DNA of 64,000 nt. It comes from Bryobacterales bacterium (GTDB lineage Bacteria > Acidobacteriota > Terriglobia > Bryobacterales > Bryobacteraceae). A program made the translations under genes and the position numbers. Positions within the stretch are counted from its first letter, which is position 1. Each line of letters begins with the position of its first letter. Shown here one piece after another: positions 1 to 8,123 of this stretch. The DNA lies in assembly GCA_020851655.1 (NCBI GenBank), contig JADZCI010000112.1:1-64000 (forward strand), read 5' to 3'. Under the pieces are notes generated by a model that worked only from the letters and a program-made list of their open reading frames with translations, did no database searches and had not been told where the DNA came from.

Positions 1-1
1 C

Positions 2-340
2 GTGATCGTTGAGGCCCTGCGGCGGGACGGCGAGTTCATCGAGGTGCGTCTGGCGGAGTGTTTCGGCAAGTCCGGCCCTGCCAGCCTGACCTTGAATCTG
101 CCGCACGCCTCGGCGGCGATGACCAACATGGTGGGAGAGCACGCAAGCCCGCTCGGTGGCGGTCCGAGCTACCGGTTCGATGTGCGGCCGCAGCAGATCG
201 TGACCTTGCGATTTCGCACCATGGCGAGCGTGCCAGTGCCAGTACCGCTTCTCGAATGGGACCCGCTCGTTCCGGAGAACAAGCGAGCCGCACTCCACAA
301 GTACTCGAGCGAGAAAGGGCACCCTCCTCGTGGAGTGTGA
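2..340 (+). CDS. C-terminal fragment of a probable GH38 alpha-mannosidase
   Basis: The window starts inside this frame, so only the last 112 residues are visible and no start codon is claimed. The segment reads as a beta-sandwich ending in a QQIVTLRF strand, followed by a tail containing WDPLVPENKRAALHKY. From memory of the family, the closing strand and this kind of tail fit the C-terminal domain of GH38 alpha-mannosidases of Acidobacteria, which trim alpha-mannosides. The catalytic domain would lie to the left of the window. It ends 7 bases before the stop codon of the convergent deacetylase-like gene. Another multidomain glycosidase with a similar C-terminal sandwich cannot be excluded. 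Confidence 0.5.
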   Translation: MIVEALRRDGEFIEVRLAECFGKSGPASLTLNLPHASAAMTNMVGEHASPLGGGPSYRFDVRPQQIVTLRFRTMASVPVPVPLLEWDPLVPENKRAALHKYSSEKGHPPRGV

Positions 341-347
341 AGGTTCA

Positions 348-1262
348 TCACCATCGGAACTCGGCGGCGGTCAGGAAGGTTGTGGCGTGCGCCTGGGCGG
401 TCAGCTCGATGGGGTTGGAGTAACCACCCCCGAGGGTGATAACGACAGGAATCTTTGAGGCGTGGCAGGCGCCCAAGACAAGCCGGTCTCGCCGTCTGAG
501 CCCCGCGTGGGTCAGAGCCAGCCGGCCTAACGTGTCGGAGTCCAGGGTGTCGACTCCGGCTTGGAAGAAGACGATGTCAGGCGCCGGGTCGAGGATGATG
601 GGGAGAAGAGTCTCGAGTTGAGCCAGGTAGGCTTCATCGGCCGTACCGTCGGGGAGGGCGATGTCGATTTTGCTCTGCTGCTTCCGGAACGGGAAGTTTC
701 TCGCGCCGTGCATCGAGACGGTCAGGACGGACGGATCGTTCGCAAAGATCTGCGCGGTGCCATCGCCCTGGTGGACATCGAGATCGATCACCGCGGCGCG
801 GCGGATCAGACCGGCGGCGCGGAGGGACTCGATGGCAACGGCGATGTCGTTGAAGACGCAGAAGCCGGCGCCTTCGGCCCGGAAGGCGTGATGCGTTCCG
901 CCCGCCAGGTTCCCGCCCCAGCCCCTTTGAAGTGCGTCCCTTCCCGCTGCAATCGTACCGCCCACCGAGGCGAGCGAACGCTTGACGAGACCTTCCGACC
1001 AGGGGAAGCCGATCCGGCGAAGCACTGCCTTGTCAAGAGTGCCGTGGAGGAACGCATCGACATATGCGGCGTCGTGCGCCAGGCTCAATTGGTCTGGCGA
1101 TGCGAGTGGCGCGCGCCGGAAGACGAACTGGCCGCTGGCGGCCAGCAATCCGCGAATCAGGCGGTATTTCGCCACCGGGAACTTATGGCCGGCGGGCAGT
1201 GGTATGACGTGATGGTGACAATACCAGAGGCGGGCGGGCGTTGCTGATCTACCACCGCGCAC
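348..1262 (-). CDS. Histone deacetylase / acetoin-utilization family deacetylase
   Basis: This 304-residue protein is a zinc-dependent deacylase of the HDAC/AcuC/acetylpolyamine-hydrolase superfamily. The active-site series is complete: paired histidines at 124-125 (GGTHHAF), zinc ligands Asp162 and His164 in DLDVHQGDG, Asp238 in AGVDTLDSD, and Tyr281 in LGGGYSN. The N-terminal YCHHHVIPLPAGHKFPVAKY segment resembles the short plant/bacterial class IV-like branch. Translation appears to start at a GTG at 1262, which overlaps the last 14 bases of the upstream transporter gene; no better in-frame start was seen, so the two are probably translationally coupled. The substrate is not known from sequence; bacterial members act on acetylated small molecules or on protein lysines. 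Confidence 0.88.
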   Translation of the reverse strand: MRGGRSATPARLWYCHHHVIPLPAGHKFPVAKYRLIRGLLAASGQFVFRRAPLASPDQLSLAHDAAYVDAFLHGTLDKAVLRRIGFPWSEGLVKRSLASVGGTIAAGRDALQRGWGGNLAGGTHHAFRAEGAGFCVFNDIAVAIESLRAAGLIRRAAVIDLDVHQGDGTAQIFANDPSVLTVSMHGARNFPFRKQQSKIDIALPDGTADEAYLAQLETLLPIILDPAPDIVFFQAGVDTLDSDTLGRLALTHAGLRRRDRLVLGACHASKIPVVITLGGGYSNPIELTAQAHATTFLTAAEFRW

Positions 1263-3237
1263 GTTTTTTGGGCAGCACGATCAGGACCCAGGCCAGCAAG
1301 GCAAAGCACGCCAGGGAAAGCCATCCGCCCAGCGAAGGCAGCCAGGAAAACTCATCCGCGCCGGTAAGTAAGCGGGTGAGCGAGGGTGCGCCCGCAAGGA
1401 ACAGGGCGGCCAGCAGGATTCCAGCGATCGCTTCACCCGCTATCAGCCCCGAGGCGAGCAGCGTGCCGGTTTCTTCGGCCGCGGTCTTGCGGTCCTCGGC
1501 GTATCCGGCAATCGCCCGGCCGGCAAACCACTTGATGATTCCGCCGGTGAAGATCGCCGAACTGGTGTCGAACGGGAGATACATGCCCACCGCGATGAGC
1601 ATCATGGCGCGCGCGCCGGAAAGCAGGAGGGCGACGCCAAAGGCCGCACCGATGCCGAGCAGCCCCCACGCCATGTCGCCGCTTACAATTCCCTTTGCGA
1701 GTTGAGCCATGAGACCGGCTTGCGGCGCGGGCAGCGCCCGCCCTCCGATGCCGCCGGTGTCGAGATTCGCTTCATGCAGTACAAGGATCGGGCCGAACAG
1801 GAAAAAGGCGAGAAGCGCCACGGCGACGATTTCGACGGCCTGCATTTTCCACGGCGTTCCTCCCAGGAGTTGGCCCGCTTTCAAGTCCTGGATGAGGGAC
1901 CCGGATACGGAGACTGCCAGAGCTACGACGGCGGCGACGCCCAGGACAGCGGCCACGCCCGCAGCGCCCCGCAAGCCCAGGAGTTGCATCAGCAACGCCG
2001 CTAGGACCAGGCCGGACAGTGTGAGTCCTGAAAGCGGCTGGTTGGAACTGCCGACCAAACCTACAAGGTACCCGCCGACGGCGGCCAGAAGAAAACCGGC
2101 CAGGCCCATGACCGCGGCAGTCAGGAGTCCAGAGGTGAAAGAGCCGGTCATGCGCGTGAAGAGCGCCGTGAGCGGCGCCATCAGCGCCGCAATGGCGATG
2201 AGCACCCACCGCGCCGGGATGTCTTGTTCGGTGGGCGCCAGCGGTCCGGCGCGATGCCCCGCCGTGGAGGCATGAAAGGCGCCCAGGAGTGACCGGGCGA
2301 TAGAGTGCCGCATCGAAAACATCGTGCTCGCCGCGCCCACAAGCATCATTCCAACGGCGATGGGCCGTACCACGTTGTACCAGAGCGTATAGGCGGCAAC
2401 TTCGTTTCCCGCGCCGCCCAAGCGTCTGGAAAGGTCCGGATCGAAAAAAAAAAGAAGCGGGATGAGGACCCACCAGGCCAGTATTCCGCCTGAAACATTG
2501 ATGGCGGACAGACGCGGACCAATGATGTAGCCGATGCCCATCAGGGCAGGGGAGAGCGCCGGGGTGGACCAGGGCACACCGCCGGCATGGGTCACCTCCG
2601 CAATGGGTGCACGCTTCAGATCGAAGTGCCGGATCACGCTCTTGGGGAACGCCAGAAAGCCCTCGACGTATTCGCGGAAGACCTGCAGGCCCTTGTCGCT
2701 CTTCAGGTATTGGACGAGCGCGCCAAGGAGCATACCGCCAAACACGAGGCGCGGCGCTTCGCCCGACTCTTGTCCCGCTTTGACGATCTGGGCGCTGGCG
2801 ACGCTTTCCGGCCAAGGCAGGTCACGGTCGCCGCAGAGCGGACGGCGGAGCAGAATAATGAAAAAGATCCCCAGCAGTCCTCCCGCCAGGAGGACAACCA
2901 CGGCATCCCAATAGTGCCCTCGAAGCTGCGTCCACAGTCTTTGTCCCGAAACTTCGACCAGCAGAAAAGCGGGGAGCGTAAAGATGGCTCCAGCCACCAG
3001 GGCTTCGCCAACACTCGCCGCTGTCCGAGTGATGTTCTGCTCGAGGATTCCCCCTTTGAACGCGGGCAGGCGAAACAGGGCCATCGCAATCACCGCGGCT
3101 GGAATCGTGGCGGCGACGGTCTGTCCCGCCTTCATGCCGAGGTAGGCGTTGGCCGAGCCGAAAACGAACGCTAGAAAGAGGCCCAGTGCGATGGACTTCA
3201 GAGTAAGTTCACGGACTGGCGCCGGCGGCTGGGACAC
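1249..3237 (-). CDS. OPT family oligopeptide transporter
   Basis: This is a 662-residue polytopic membrane protein with about 14-16 hydrophobic segments. The start, ELTLKSIALGLFLAFVFG followed by NAYLGMKAGQTVAATIPAAV, is the hallmark opening of the bacterial OPT (oligopeptide transporter / YSL) family. Members are proton-coupled importers of small peptides or metal chelates in the inner membrane. It sits in a same-strand run after the DUF1080 gene (gap 11 bases) and overlaps the start of the deacetylase-like gene by 14 bases. The length matches the usual 600-700 residues. The substrate cannot be read from sequence. Confidence 0.92.
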   Translation of the reverse strand: MSQPPAPVRELTLKSIALGLFLAFVFGSANAYLGMKAGQTVAATIPAAVIAMALFRLPAFKGGILEQNITRTAASVGEALVAGAIFTLPAFLLVEVSGQRLWTQLRGHYWDAVVVLLAGGLLGIFFIILLRRPLCGDRDLPWPESVASAQIVKAGQESGEAPRLVFGGMLLGALVQYLKSDKGLQVFREYVEGFLAFPKSVIRHFDLKRAPIAEVTHAGGVPWSTPALSPALMGIGYIIGPRLSAINVSGGILAWWVLIPLLFFFDPDLSRRLGGAGNEVAAYTLWYNVVRPIAVGMMLVGAASTMFSMRHSIARSLLGAFHASTAGHRAGPLAPTEQDIPARWVLIAIAALMAPLTALFTRMTGSFTSGLLTAAVMGLAGFLLAAVGGYLVGLVGSSNQPLSGLTLSGLVLAALLMQLLGLRGAAGVAAVLGVAAVVALAVSVSGSLIQDLKAGQLLGGTPWKMQAVEIVAVALLAFFLFGPILVLHEANLDTGGIGGRALPAPQAGLMAQLAKGIVSGDMAWGLLGIGAAFGVALLLSGARAMMLIAVGMYLPFDTSSAIFTGGIIKWFAGRAIAGYAEDRKTAAEETGTLLASGLIAGEAIAGILLAALFLAGAPSLTRLLTGADEFSWLPSLGGWLSLACFALLAWVLIVLPKKRARW

Positions 3238-3248
3238 GAGCGCGATCT

Positions 3249-3872
3249 TCAGCGCTTGGTCAGGTCGCGAACCCAGATGTCCTTGAACAGCATGTGCCCT
3301 TCGCCGCCCGAGTGAAGCTGCAAGGCGATGCCACCTTCCAGGAACTTGGATTTCGGATCGGTGAAATCGACCATCGGGACCCCGTTCAAGCGGGACGTAT
3401 AGCGATTGCCCTCCACGGTGACGAGCATCTCGTTCCAGTCATCATGGCGCACCACCAGTTCGTTTTCCGGAGCAGGCCACACAATCCAGCCTTGGTTGAA
3501 TCCGTAGACGCCGGCGGTGTGATGACCGATGGTGCAATCGATTTCGAACTGGGCGCCTTGAGAAACATCCACGGTTCCAGGCTTGAACTCCGTGTGGAAA
3601 TACACGCCGCTATTTCCGTTTCCCACGCATTGGAACCGGAGCCAGAGTTGAAAGTCCTTGTACTTCTTCGCGGTCATCAAGTAGCCGTAGGCTTTCGTTA
3701 CCGCCAAGCCCTGGAGCACGCCTTTGTCATCGACGGTCCATTTCTCCTGACCGATATTGGTCCAGCCGGTCAGGTCCTTACCGTTGAAAAGCTGGATCCA
3801 GTCCTCACCCGGCGGTTTCGGCCGCTGGGCGTAAAGGGTGACGGCGAGTGCGACGCAGAGGAAGAAACGCAT
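3249..3872 (-). CDS. Secreted DUF1080 (3-keto-disaccharide hydrolase-like) protein
   Basis: This 207-residue protein begins with a signal peptide (MRFFLCVALAVTLYAQ) and then carries a single DUF1080 domain: GEDWIQLFNGKDLTGWTNIG near the start, a central GNGNSGVYFHTEF segment and a final GGIALQLHSGGEGHMLFKDI. DUF1080 is a concanavalin-like jelly roll that is abundant in Acidobacteria and Planctomycetes; some members hydrolyse 3-keto-disaccharides. It is probably periplasmic or outer-membrane associated. It precedes the OPT transporter by 11 bases on the same strand and likely shares a transcript with it. The exact substrate is unknown. Confidence 0.88.
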   Translation of the reverse strand: MRFFLCVALAVTLYAQRPKPPGEDWIQLFNGKDLTGWTNIGQEKWTVDDKGVLQGLAVTKAYGYLMTAKKYKDFQLWLRFQCVGNGNSGVYFHTEFKPGTVDVSQGAQFEIDCTIGHHTAGVYGFNQGWIVWPAPENELVVRHDDWNEMLVTVEGNRYTSRLNGVPMVDFTDPKSKFLEGGIALQLHSGGEGHMLFKDIWVRDLTKR

Positions 3873-3912
3873 AGCGTTCTACAGGATATCGCGAGTGCGG
3901 AGGGTTGCGTGC

Positions 3913-4551
3913 TTACCAGCCATCGGTTTCTTCCAGGCTGCGCCACAAATACCAGGCGGCGACCGAAGACCAAGGGCGCCAGCGGAGCCCGAGTTGCTCG
4001 AGTTCGGCGGGCTTGGGCCGCGCGTCAAGCCCGTAGGCGCGATGGACAGCGGCTTGGATTCCGAGGTCGCCCGAAGGGAGAACGTCCGGCCTGCGCAGTC
4101 CGAAAATGAGGAACATGTGCGCGGTCCAGACACCGATACCCTTGATTTGAGTGAGACGCTCGATCACCTGCCGGTCGTCCATCGCCCGCAGCAGTTCGAA
4201 GTCGAGTTCTCCCGCGGCGGTCTTGCGAGCCAAGTCTTTCAGATAGGTCTGCTTCTGCGCCGATAAGCCAGCCGCCTTCATCTGCGAAGACCGCAGCGCC
4301 AGCATCGCCTCGGGGGTCATGCCGCCCTTGGAGAGCAGCTTTACTTCAAGCCGGGCGAGGATGGTTGCCGCCGCTTTGCCGCTGAGCTGCTGGTTGACGA
4401 TGGCCTTGACCAGCATCCCGAAGCCCGGGTCGATGAAGCGGGGGCGGTACGGACCGACTCTCTCTATGATGACGGCCAGAACCGGATCGCTGGCGCGGAG
4501 GTGATTCAATGCGCGTTGCATCGTAACGGCGGAAGCGGATAGCGCATCCAT
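3913..4551 (-). CDS. alkA: DNA-3-methyladenine glycosylase II (AlkA-like)
   Basis: This 212-residue HhH-GPD superfamily glycosylase removes alkylated purines from DNA in base excision repair. It shows the helix-hairpin-helix at 133-144 (LTQIKGIGVWTA) and the catalytic aspartate at 162 in LPSGDLGIQ, as in AlkA. The N-terminal AlkA_N domain is absent, so it belongs to the short, Mag-like class. Only 20 bases separate its start from the divergent VWFA gene, so the two promoters must overlap each other or the coding ends. No Ada-type regulator is adjacent. Confidence 0.9.
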   Translation of the reverse strand: MDALSASAVTMQRALNHLRASDPVLAVIIERVGPYRPRFIDPGFGMLVKAIVNQQLSGKAAATILARLEVKLLSKGGMTPEAMLALRSSQMKAAGLSAQKQTYLKDLARKTAAGELDFELLRAMDDRQVIERLTQIKGIGVWTAHMFLIFGLRRPDVLPSGDLGIQAAVHRAYGLDARPKPAELEQLGLRWRPWSSVAAWYLWRSLEETDGW

Positions 4552-4571
4552 AAGTATGGCATGGTGTTTCT

Positions 4572-5549
4572 ATGAGTCTCTCCCGGTTGGCCTGGATAGC
4601 GGCGGCGCTTTGCGCCGTGGCGCAAACGCCCCCGGCGCAACCCGCAAAGCCGCCGGCGGAGCCTGAAGAGCCGGTCATCAAGGTTGAAGTGGACCTTGTG
4701 AACGTGCTCTTTTCGGTCCGAGAGAAGAAGGGCGGCTACATCAGCGATCTGACCAAGGACGATTTCACGGTCCTCGAAGACGGTAAGCAACAGGACGTTA
4801 AGTTCTTCGCCCGCGAGACCAACCTGCCGCTCACCATCGGACTGCTGGTGGATGTCAGCAAGAGCCAGGAAGCATTGATCGAGGACGAGAGGCAGGCATC
4901 GCACCGTTTCTTTTCGCAAGTGCTGCGGCCCAAAGACATGGCATTTCTCATCAGCTTTGGGGTCGATTCGGAACTCCTGCAGGATCTGACCAACTCGGCC
5001 ACGCTGCTCAAGCAGGGCCTGGCGGGACTTCGCCTGAATGCGGGCGCCTACAGCCCGACGGGTTCGCCGGTCCCCATCGCACAGCGTGGGACCGTGCTTT
5101 ACGAGGCCATCTATCTGGCGGCGAACGACCGCTTGAAGAACGAAGTGGGACGGAAAGCGATTGTCGTCATCACCGACGGCAACGACGTCGGCAGCCGCAT
5201 CAAGATTGAGAAGGCCATCGAGGAGGCGCAGCGCGCCGACGCCATCATCTACTCCGTGCTGTACGAGGACCCACGCTACACTTCCGGGTTCTACGGAGGA
5301 ATGTCGGGAGAAGGACCGCTAAAGCGAATGTCGGAGGAAACCGGCGGGCGAATGTTTCGCGTAGACCGGCGCTATTCGCTCGAGCAGATCTACAACGAGA
5401 TTCAGCAGGAACTCCGCAGCCAGTACGCCATCGGCTACACGCCAACCCACCCGTCCCGCGATGGCGGCTTCCGGAAAGTCGAGATCCGCGCCAAGAGCAA
5501 GGACCTCAAAGTCCAGGCCCGGCGAGGCTACTACGCGTCGGGAAGTTAG
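4572..5549 (+). CDS. VWFA-related protein of the acidobacterial type
   Basis: This 325-residue protein has a short signal peptide (SLSRLAWIAAALCAVAQ) and a Pro/Ala-rich linker. Next comes an N-terminal beta region (VNVLFSVREKKGGYISDLTK) and a von Willebrand A domain. The MIDAS metal site is visible as DVSKS near residue 94 and ITDGND near residue 202. The order matches the VWFA-related family that is expanded in Acidobacteria (TIGR03436-like), and the end (SQYAIGYTPTHP, then ARRGYYA) is characteristic. It is presumably secreted and binds a protein partner through the metal site. The partner is unknown. Confidence 0.92.
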   Translation: MSLSRLAWIAAALCAVAQTPPAQPAKPPAEPEEPVIKVEVDLVNVLFSVREKKGGYISDLTKDDFTVLEDGKQQDVKFFARETNLPLTIGLLVDVSKSQEALIEDERQASHRFFSQVLRPKDMAFLISFGVDSELLQDLTNSATLLKQGLAGLRLNAGAYSPTGSPVPIAQRGTVLYEAIYLAANDRLKNEVGRKAIVVITDGNDVGSRIKIEKAIEEAQRADAIIYSVLYEDPRYTSGFYGGMSGEGPLKRMSEETGGRMFRVDRRYSLEQIYNEIQQELRSQYAIGYTPTHPSRDGGFRKVEIRAKSKDLKVQARRGYYASGS

Positions 5550-5558
5550 CTTAGCCTG

Positions 5559-6020
5559 CTACGGCTTGATGAGCGGCAGTCCTGAGGCGATCTTGATGTC
5601 CATTAACTCGAGCAACTGGTTCTCGGCCTGAAGCCACTTTGCGCCCGTGTAAGCGGAAATCGACTTCGCGAACCGTTTGTAATACTTTTCCAGCAGCTTG
5701 TGCCGGTCGCCTTGTAACTTCAACGCACGCTTAGCGAGCGCATCAGCCTGCTCGTTGGTCAACGATTGCCACTGGCTGGCGTAGTCCTTGATGAGTTGAA
5801 TTCGTTCGTCTGTCAGCTTGCTGCTCTCTGTCTGGTATTCACGATAGATGGGCCAGAACTGCTTAGATGCCGGCTCATCCATTTGCATGGCGGCGGTGAT
5901 GATCTTCTCTTTGTCAGCCCTCAGGTCGCTCCGCAGCGCATCGATGTAGGCTTGGGGGACCTGTTGAGCGAGCATCACCTGGGCGCACGCCGCAACCATC
6001 CAGAGTAACGATCTTGTCAT
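5559..6020 (-). CDS. Small secreted helical protein, function unknown
   Basis: A 153-residue product starts at the ATG at 6020, whose first bases form an ATGA overlap with the stop codon of the upstream VOC gene, so the two are probably translationally coupled. The frame is open further upstream, but the signal peptide MTRSLLWMVAACAQVMLAQ fixes this start. The mature part is charged and mostly helical (DLRADKEKIITAAMQMDEPA, then FWPIYREYQTESSKLTDERI). It resembles, in style only, Spy/CpxP-like periplasmic helical proteins. No catalytic motif was seen. Confidence 0.72.
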   Translation of the reverse strand: MTRSLLWMVAACAQVMLAQQVPQAYIDALRSDLRADKEKIITAAMQMDEPASKQFWPIYREYQTESSKLTDERIQLIKDYASQWQSLTNEQADALAKRALKLQGDRHKLLEKYYKRFAKSISAYTGAKWLQAENQLLELMDIKIASGLPLIKP

Positions 6021-6478
6021 TCCTTCAGGGTAGTCGATGCGGAGAATAACTCTGTGTACCGGCGTTGCATCTCTTCCGGCGTCACCTTCTCGATCTCCTG
6101 CCCCAACAGCCACTCGTGGCCGAATGGGTCGCGGATCGTGGCGGAACGCTCGCCGTAGAAATGATCCTGGGGCTCGCGAACGACTGAGGCGCCGGCCGCC
6201 ACCGCCTGCTTCAAGGCCGAATCCAGGTTGTCAACGTGAAGGTGCAGCGCGACAGTCGTCCCGCCCCGGGTTTGGGGCCCGTATACGTCGTATTCCGGGT
6301 ACTCATCGGAGAGCATGACAACCGTGTTACCGATGCGAACCTCGGCGTGCCCCAGACGCCCGCCGGGTTCGACAAGGCGCATGAGTTCCTCACCGTCGAA
6401 GGCGTGGCGGTAAAAGGTGATCGCCTCCAAACCGCCGCGGAGCCGCAAGTAGGGGTAGACGTCCAGAATTTTGGCCAT
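6017..6478 (-). CDS. VOC superfamily (glyoxalase/PhnB-like) protein
   Basis: This 153-residue protein has the paired beta-alpha-beta-beta-beta pattern of the vicinal oxygen chelate fold. It runs from YPYLRLRGGLEAITFYRHAF to a second half with VALHLHVDNLDSAL and IRDPFGHEWLLGQ. The length and the FYRHAFDGEE start fit the PhnB/YkcA-like subgroup, whose members are mostly of unknown substrate. A strong Shine-Dalgarno (GGGAGGTGAG on the minus strand) precedes the ATG at 6478. Its stop overlaps the next start by four bases. A promoter and a stem-loop lie in the 110-base leader. Confidence 0.85.
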   Translation of the reverse strand: MAKILDVYPYLRLRGGLEAITFYRHAFDGEELMRLVEPGGRLGHAEVRIGNTVVMLSDEYPEYDVYGPQTRGGTTVALHLHVDNLDSALKQAVAAGASVVREPQDHFYGERSATIRDPFGHEWLLGQEIEKVTPEEMQRRYTELFSASTTLKE

Positions 6479-6516
6479 TGCTCACCTCCCATGGCTCTTG
6501 AGCAAAACGTCCCAGC

Positions 6517-6547
6517 GGTGGCCCGAGGCCTGACGTGCCGGGCCACC
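6517..6547 (-). other. Stem-loop in the leader of the VOC gene
   Basis: Arms 6517-6525 (GGTGGCCCG) and 6539-6547 (CGGGCCACC) pair perfectly over 9 bp with a 13-base loop. It lies between the proposed -10 box and the Shine-Dalgarno of the VOC gene, so it would be in the leader RNA. There is no U-tract long enough for a convincing terminator. Confidence 0.4.
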
Positions 6548-6556
6548 ATGACCGCT

Positions 6557-6585
6557 AGTATAGGCGCACGGGCAACCGGCGCCAA
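6557..6585 (-). promoter_or_regulatory. Sigma70-like promoter of the VOC gene
   Basis: On the minus strand, TTGGCG (6585-6580), a 17-base spacer and TATACT (6562-6557) form a good housekeeping-type promoter in the short gap after rfbD. It would give a leader of about 70 bases before the VOC gene. Found by eye only. Confidence 0.45.
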
Positions 6586-6589
6586 ACGG

Positions 6590-7468
6590 CTACAAGTTGA
6601 CCATGCGGGAACGAAGCCCGAGGTAACTGCGAATCGCGGTGTCCAGGGCTGGCATGGGCTTGATGCCGGCCGCGTCCATTTTGGCGTTGGACAGCGCCGA
6701 GTATCTTGGACGGCGGGCCGCGGTGCGGTATTCACGCTCGCTGGTCGGGCGAAGTTCGGGCATCAGGCCGGCTGTGCGGAAGATAATCTTTGCGTAGTCG
6801 TACCATGAGATCGGCGTCCCGCCGCCTGCGTGGTAGAGGCCCGCGGCGTTGTTCTCGGCGAGGTCCGCCGTGCATTTGGCTAACGCTGGCGCATAGGTGG
6901 GCGAAGCGACGTGGTCCTCCACTACGCGGATGGGTTTGCCCTCTCGCGCCAGGCGGAGCATCAACTCAATAAAGTTGCCGCGCGCGGTCTGTAGCCCACC
7001 GGGTCCGAACACGCCGGAAGTGCGGATTACCAGGGGATTTTCCAAGTAAGCTTGCGCGTACAGTTCGCCGGCCAGTTTCGATACGGCGTAGGCGCCCAGC
7101 GGGTGGGTGGGGTCCGTTTCGACGTAGGGGCGCGTGGTGCGCCCGTCAAAGACATAGTCGGTCGAGAAGTGGATGAGGCGGGCGTCGGCCTGCCGGCAGG
7201 CCAAAGCCAGGTTCCGAACCGCCAGGGCATTCACCGCGAACGCGGCGGTGGGTTCGGTTTCGGCTACGTCCACCTGGTTATAGGCGGCGGCGTTGACGAC
7301 CAACTCCGGCGCCAATCCGCCGATAGCCGTTTCAACGGCGGGCGCGTTGGTGATGTCGACGTTTACTCGATCCCAAGCGGTTACCTGGAAACCGCGCTCC
7401 GCAAACTCCCTCTTCAACTCGACGCCCAGTTGCCCTCCCGCGCCGAAGATCGCCACTTTTCGTTTCAT
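6590..7468 (-). CDS. rfbD: dTDP-4-dehydrorhamnose reductase
   Basis: This 292-residue extended short-chain dehydrogenase catalyses the last step of dTDP-L-rhamnose synthesis for cell-surface polysaccharide. The Rossmann motif GAGGQLG is at residues 9-15. A RIHFSTDYVFDG-type segment (LIHFSTDYVFDG) follows near 98, and the catalytic Tyr127/Lys131 pair is in GAYAVSKLAGE. The length is usual for RfbD/RmlD. The other rml genes are not adjacent, so the pathway is dispersed in this genome. The gene is read leftwards and its stop lies 5 bases from the VOC promoter. Confidence 0.92.
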   Translation of the reverse strand: MKRKVAIFGAGGQLGVELKREFAERGFQVTAWDRVNVDITNAPAVETAIGGLAPELVVNAAAYNQVDVAETEPTAAFAVNALAVRNLALACRQADARLIHFSTDYVFDGRTTRPYVETDPTHPLGAYAVSKLAGELYAQAYLENPLVIRTSGVFGPGGLQTARGNFIELMLRLAREGKPIRVVEDHVASPTYAPALAKCTADLAENNAAGLYHAGGGTPISWYDYAKIIFRTAGLMPELRPTSEREYRTAARRPRYSALSNAKMDAAGIKPMPALDTAIRSYLGLRSRMVNL

Positions 7469-7546
7469 TCATCCGGTACTATACCGCGTTGAGCCCAGGG
7501 GAGGAGGCGCTGTGCGAATGTGTTTTGCTTTAGTAACAGATGATAA

Positions 7547-7882
7547 TTAGCGGGCCACGGGGATGGAGTTGGGTTGCGGCCCCATAAGAGCGTCGACGAG
7601 ACGCTGCAGGTCGCTGACACGCCCGAGACACTGCTCAAAGCGCAAGCCTACATAACATCCCGCCTCGGCCTTGGCGCAGTACACGGCTTCGCCCAGCAGA
7701 ATCGAATCGTCCACGTCAAGGCGGACCGGCGATCCGGCTTTGATCGGAAAAGGCGACACGATGCGCGCGCCACCTTCGGAGAGGTCCTGAAGCATAACCT
7801 CGAATCGCGATTCCTGGTCACCTAACAGGACCAATTGAACCGGCCGGACGTTGTCCGTGCGTGGGGTGCTGCGACGATCCAT
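7547..7882 (-). CDS. PilZ-domain protein
   Basis: This 111-residue protein starts at the ATG at 7882 (MDRRSTPRTDN); the longer open frame upstream belongs to another gene's region. The PilZ fold is supported by an N-terminal RRSTPR segment, by LQDLSEGGARI (the D/N-x-S-x-x-G motif) and by a final beta segment, CYVGLRFEQC. PilZ domains bind cyclic-di-GMP through the arginine segment and the DxSxxG motif. It is third in a run with the LysR gene and the 69-residue protein, 31 bases after the latter. Confidence 0.8.
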   Translation of the reverse strand: MDRRSTPRTDNVRPVQLVLLGDQESRFEVMLQDLSEGGARIVSPFPIKAGSPVRLDVDDSILLGEAVYCAKAEAGCYVGLRFEQCLGRVSDLQRLVDALMGPQPNSIPVAR

Positions 7883-7913
7883 GTCCCCCGTATCGGACAA
7901 GGATGGGCGAATG

Positions 7914-8123
7914 TTAGGAGGAAATGGGCGAGTCGCCGCTTTTTCTGATTCTTTCCTTGCCCTTGCGGTCCGCGATGATGATGTAGCCGGCCAGCGGGCC
8001 TTGCGTAGCCCTCTCGAGCTTTTTCCGCAGCGGCTGCGGAACATCTTTAACTCGATCGAATGACGTAAGGCGTCCCCCCGAGGCCACCAGGACCAAAGTT
8101 GAGCGAAATCGTCCTTGTTTCAC
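7914..8123 (-). CDS. Small hypothetical protein coupled to the LysR gene
   Basis: A 69-residue product begins at a GTG whose bases overlap the TGA of the LysR-type regulator (GTGA, 8120-8123). It is basic (LRKKLERA and RKGKERIRK) with one short beta-like hydrophobic core (GPLAGYIIIAD). No signal peptide or known motif was recognised. The stop/start overlap, coding continuity and position between a regulator and a PilZ gene support it as a real gene. Function unknown. Confidence 0.6.
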   Translation of the reverse strand: MKQGRFRSTLVLVASGGRLTSFDRVKDVPQPLRKKLERATQGPLAGYIIIADRKGKERIRKSGDSPISS

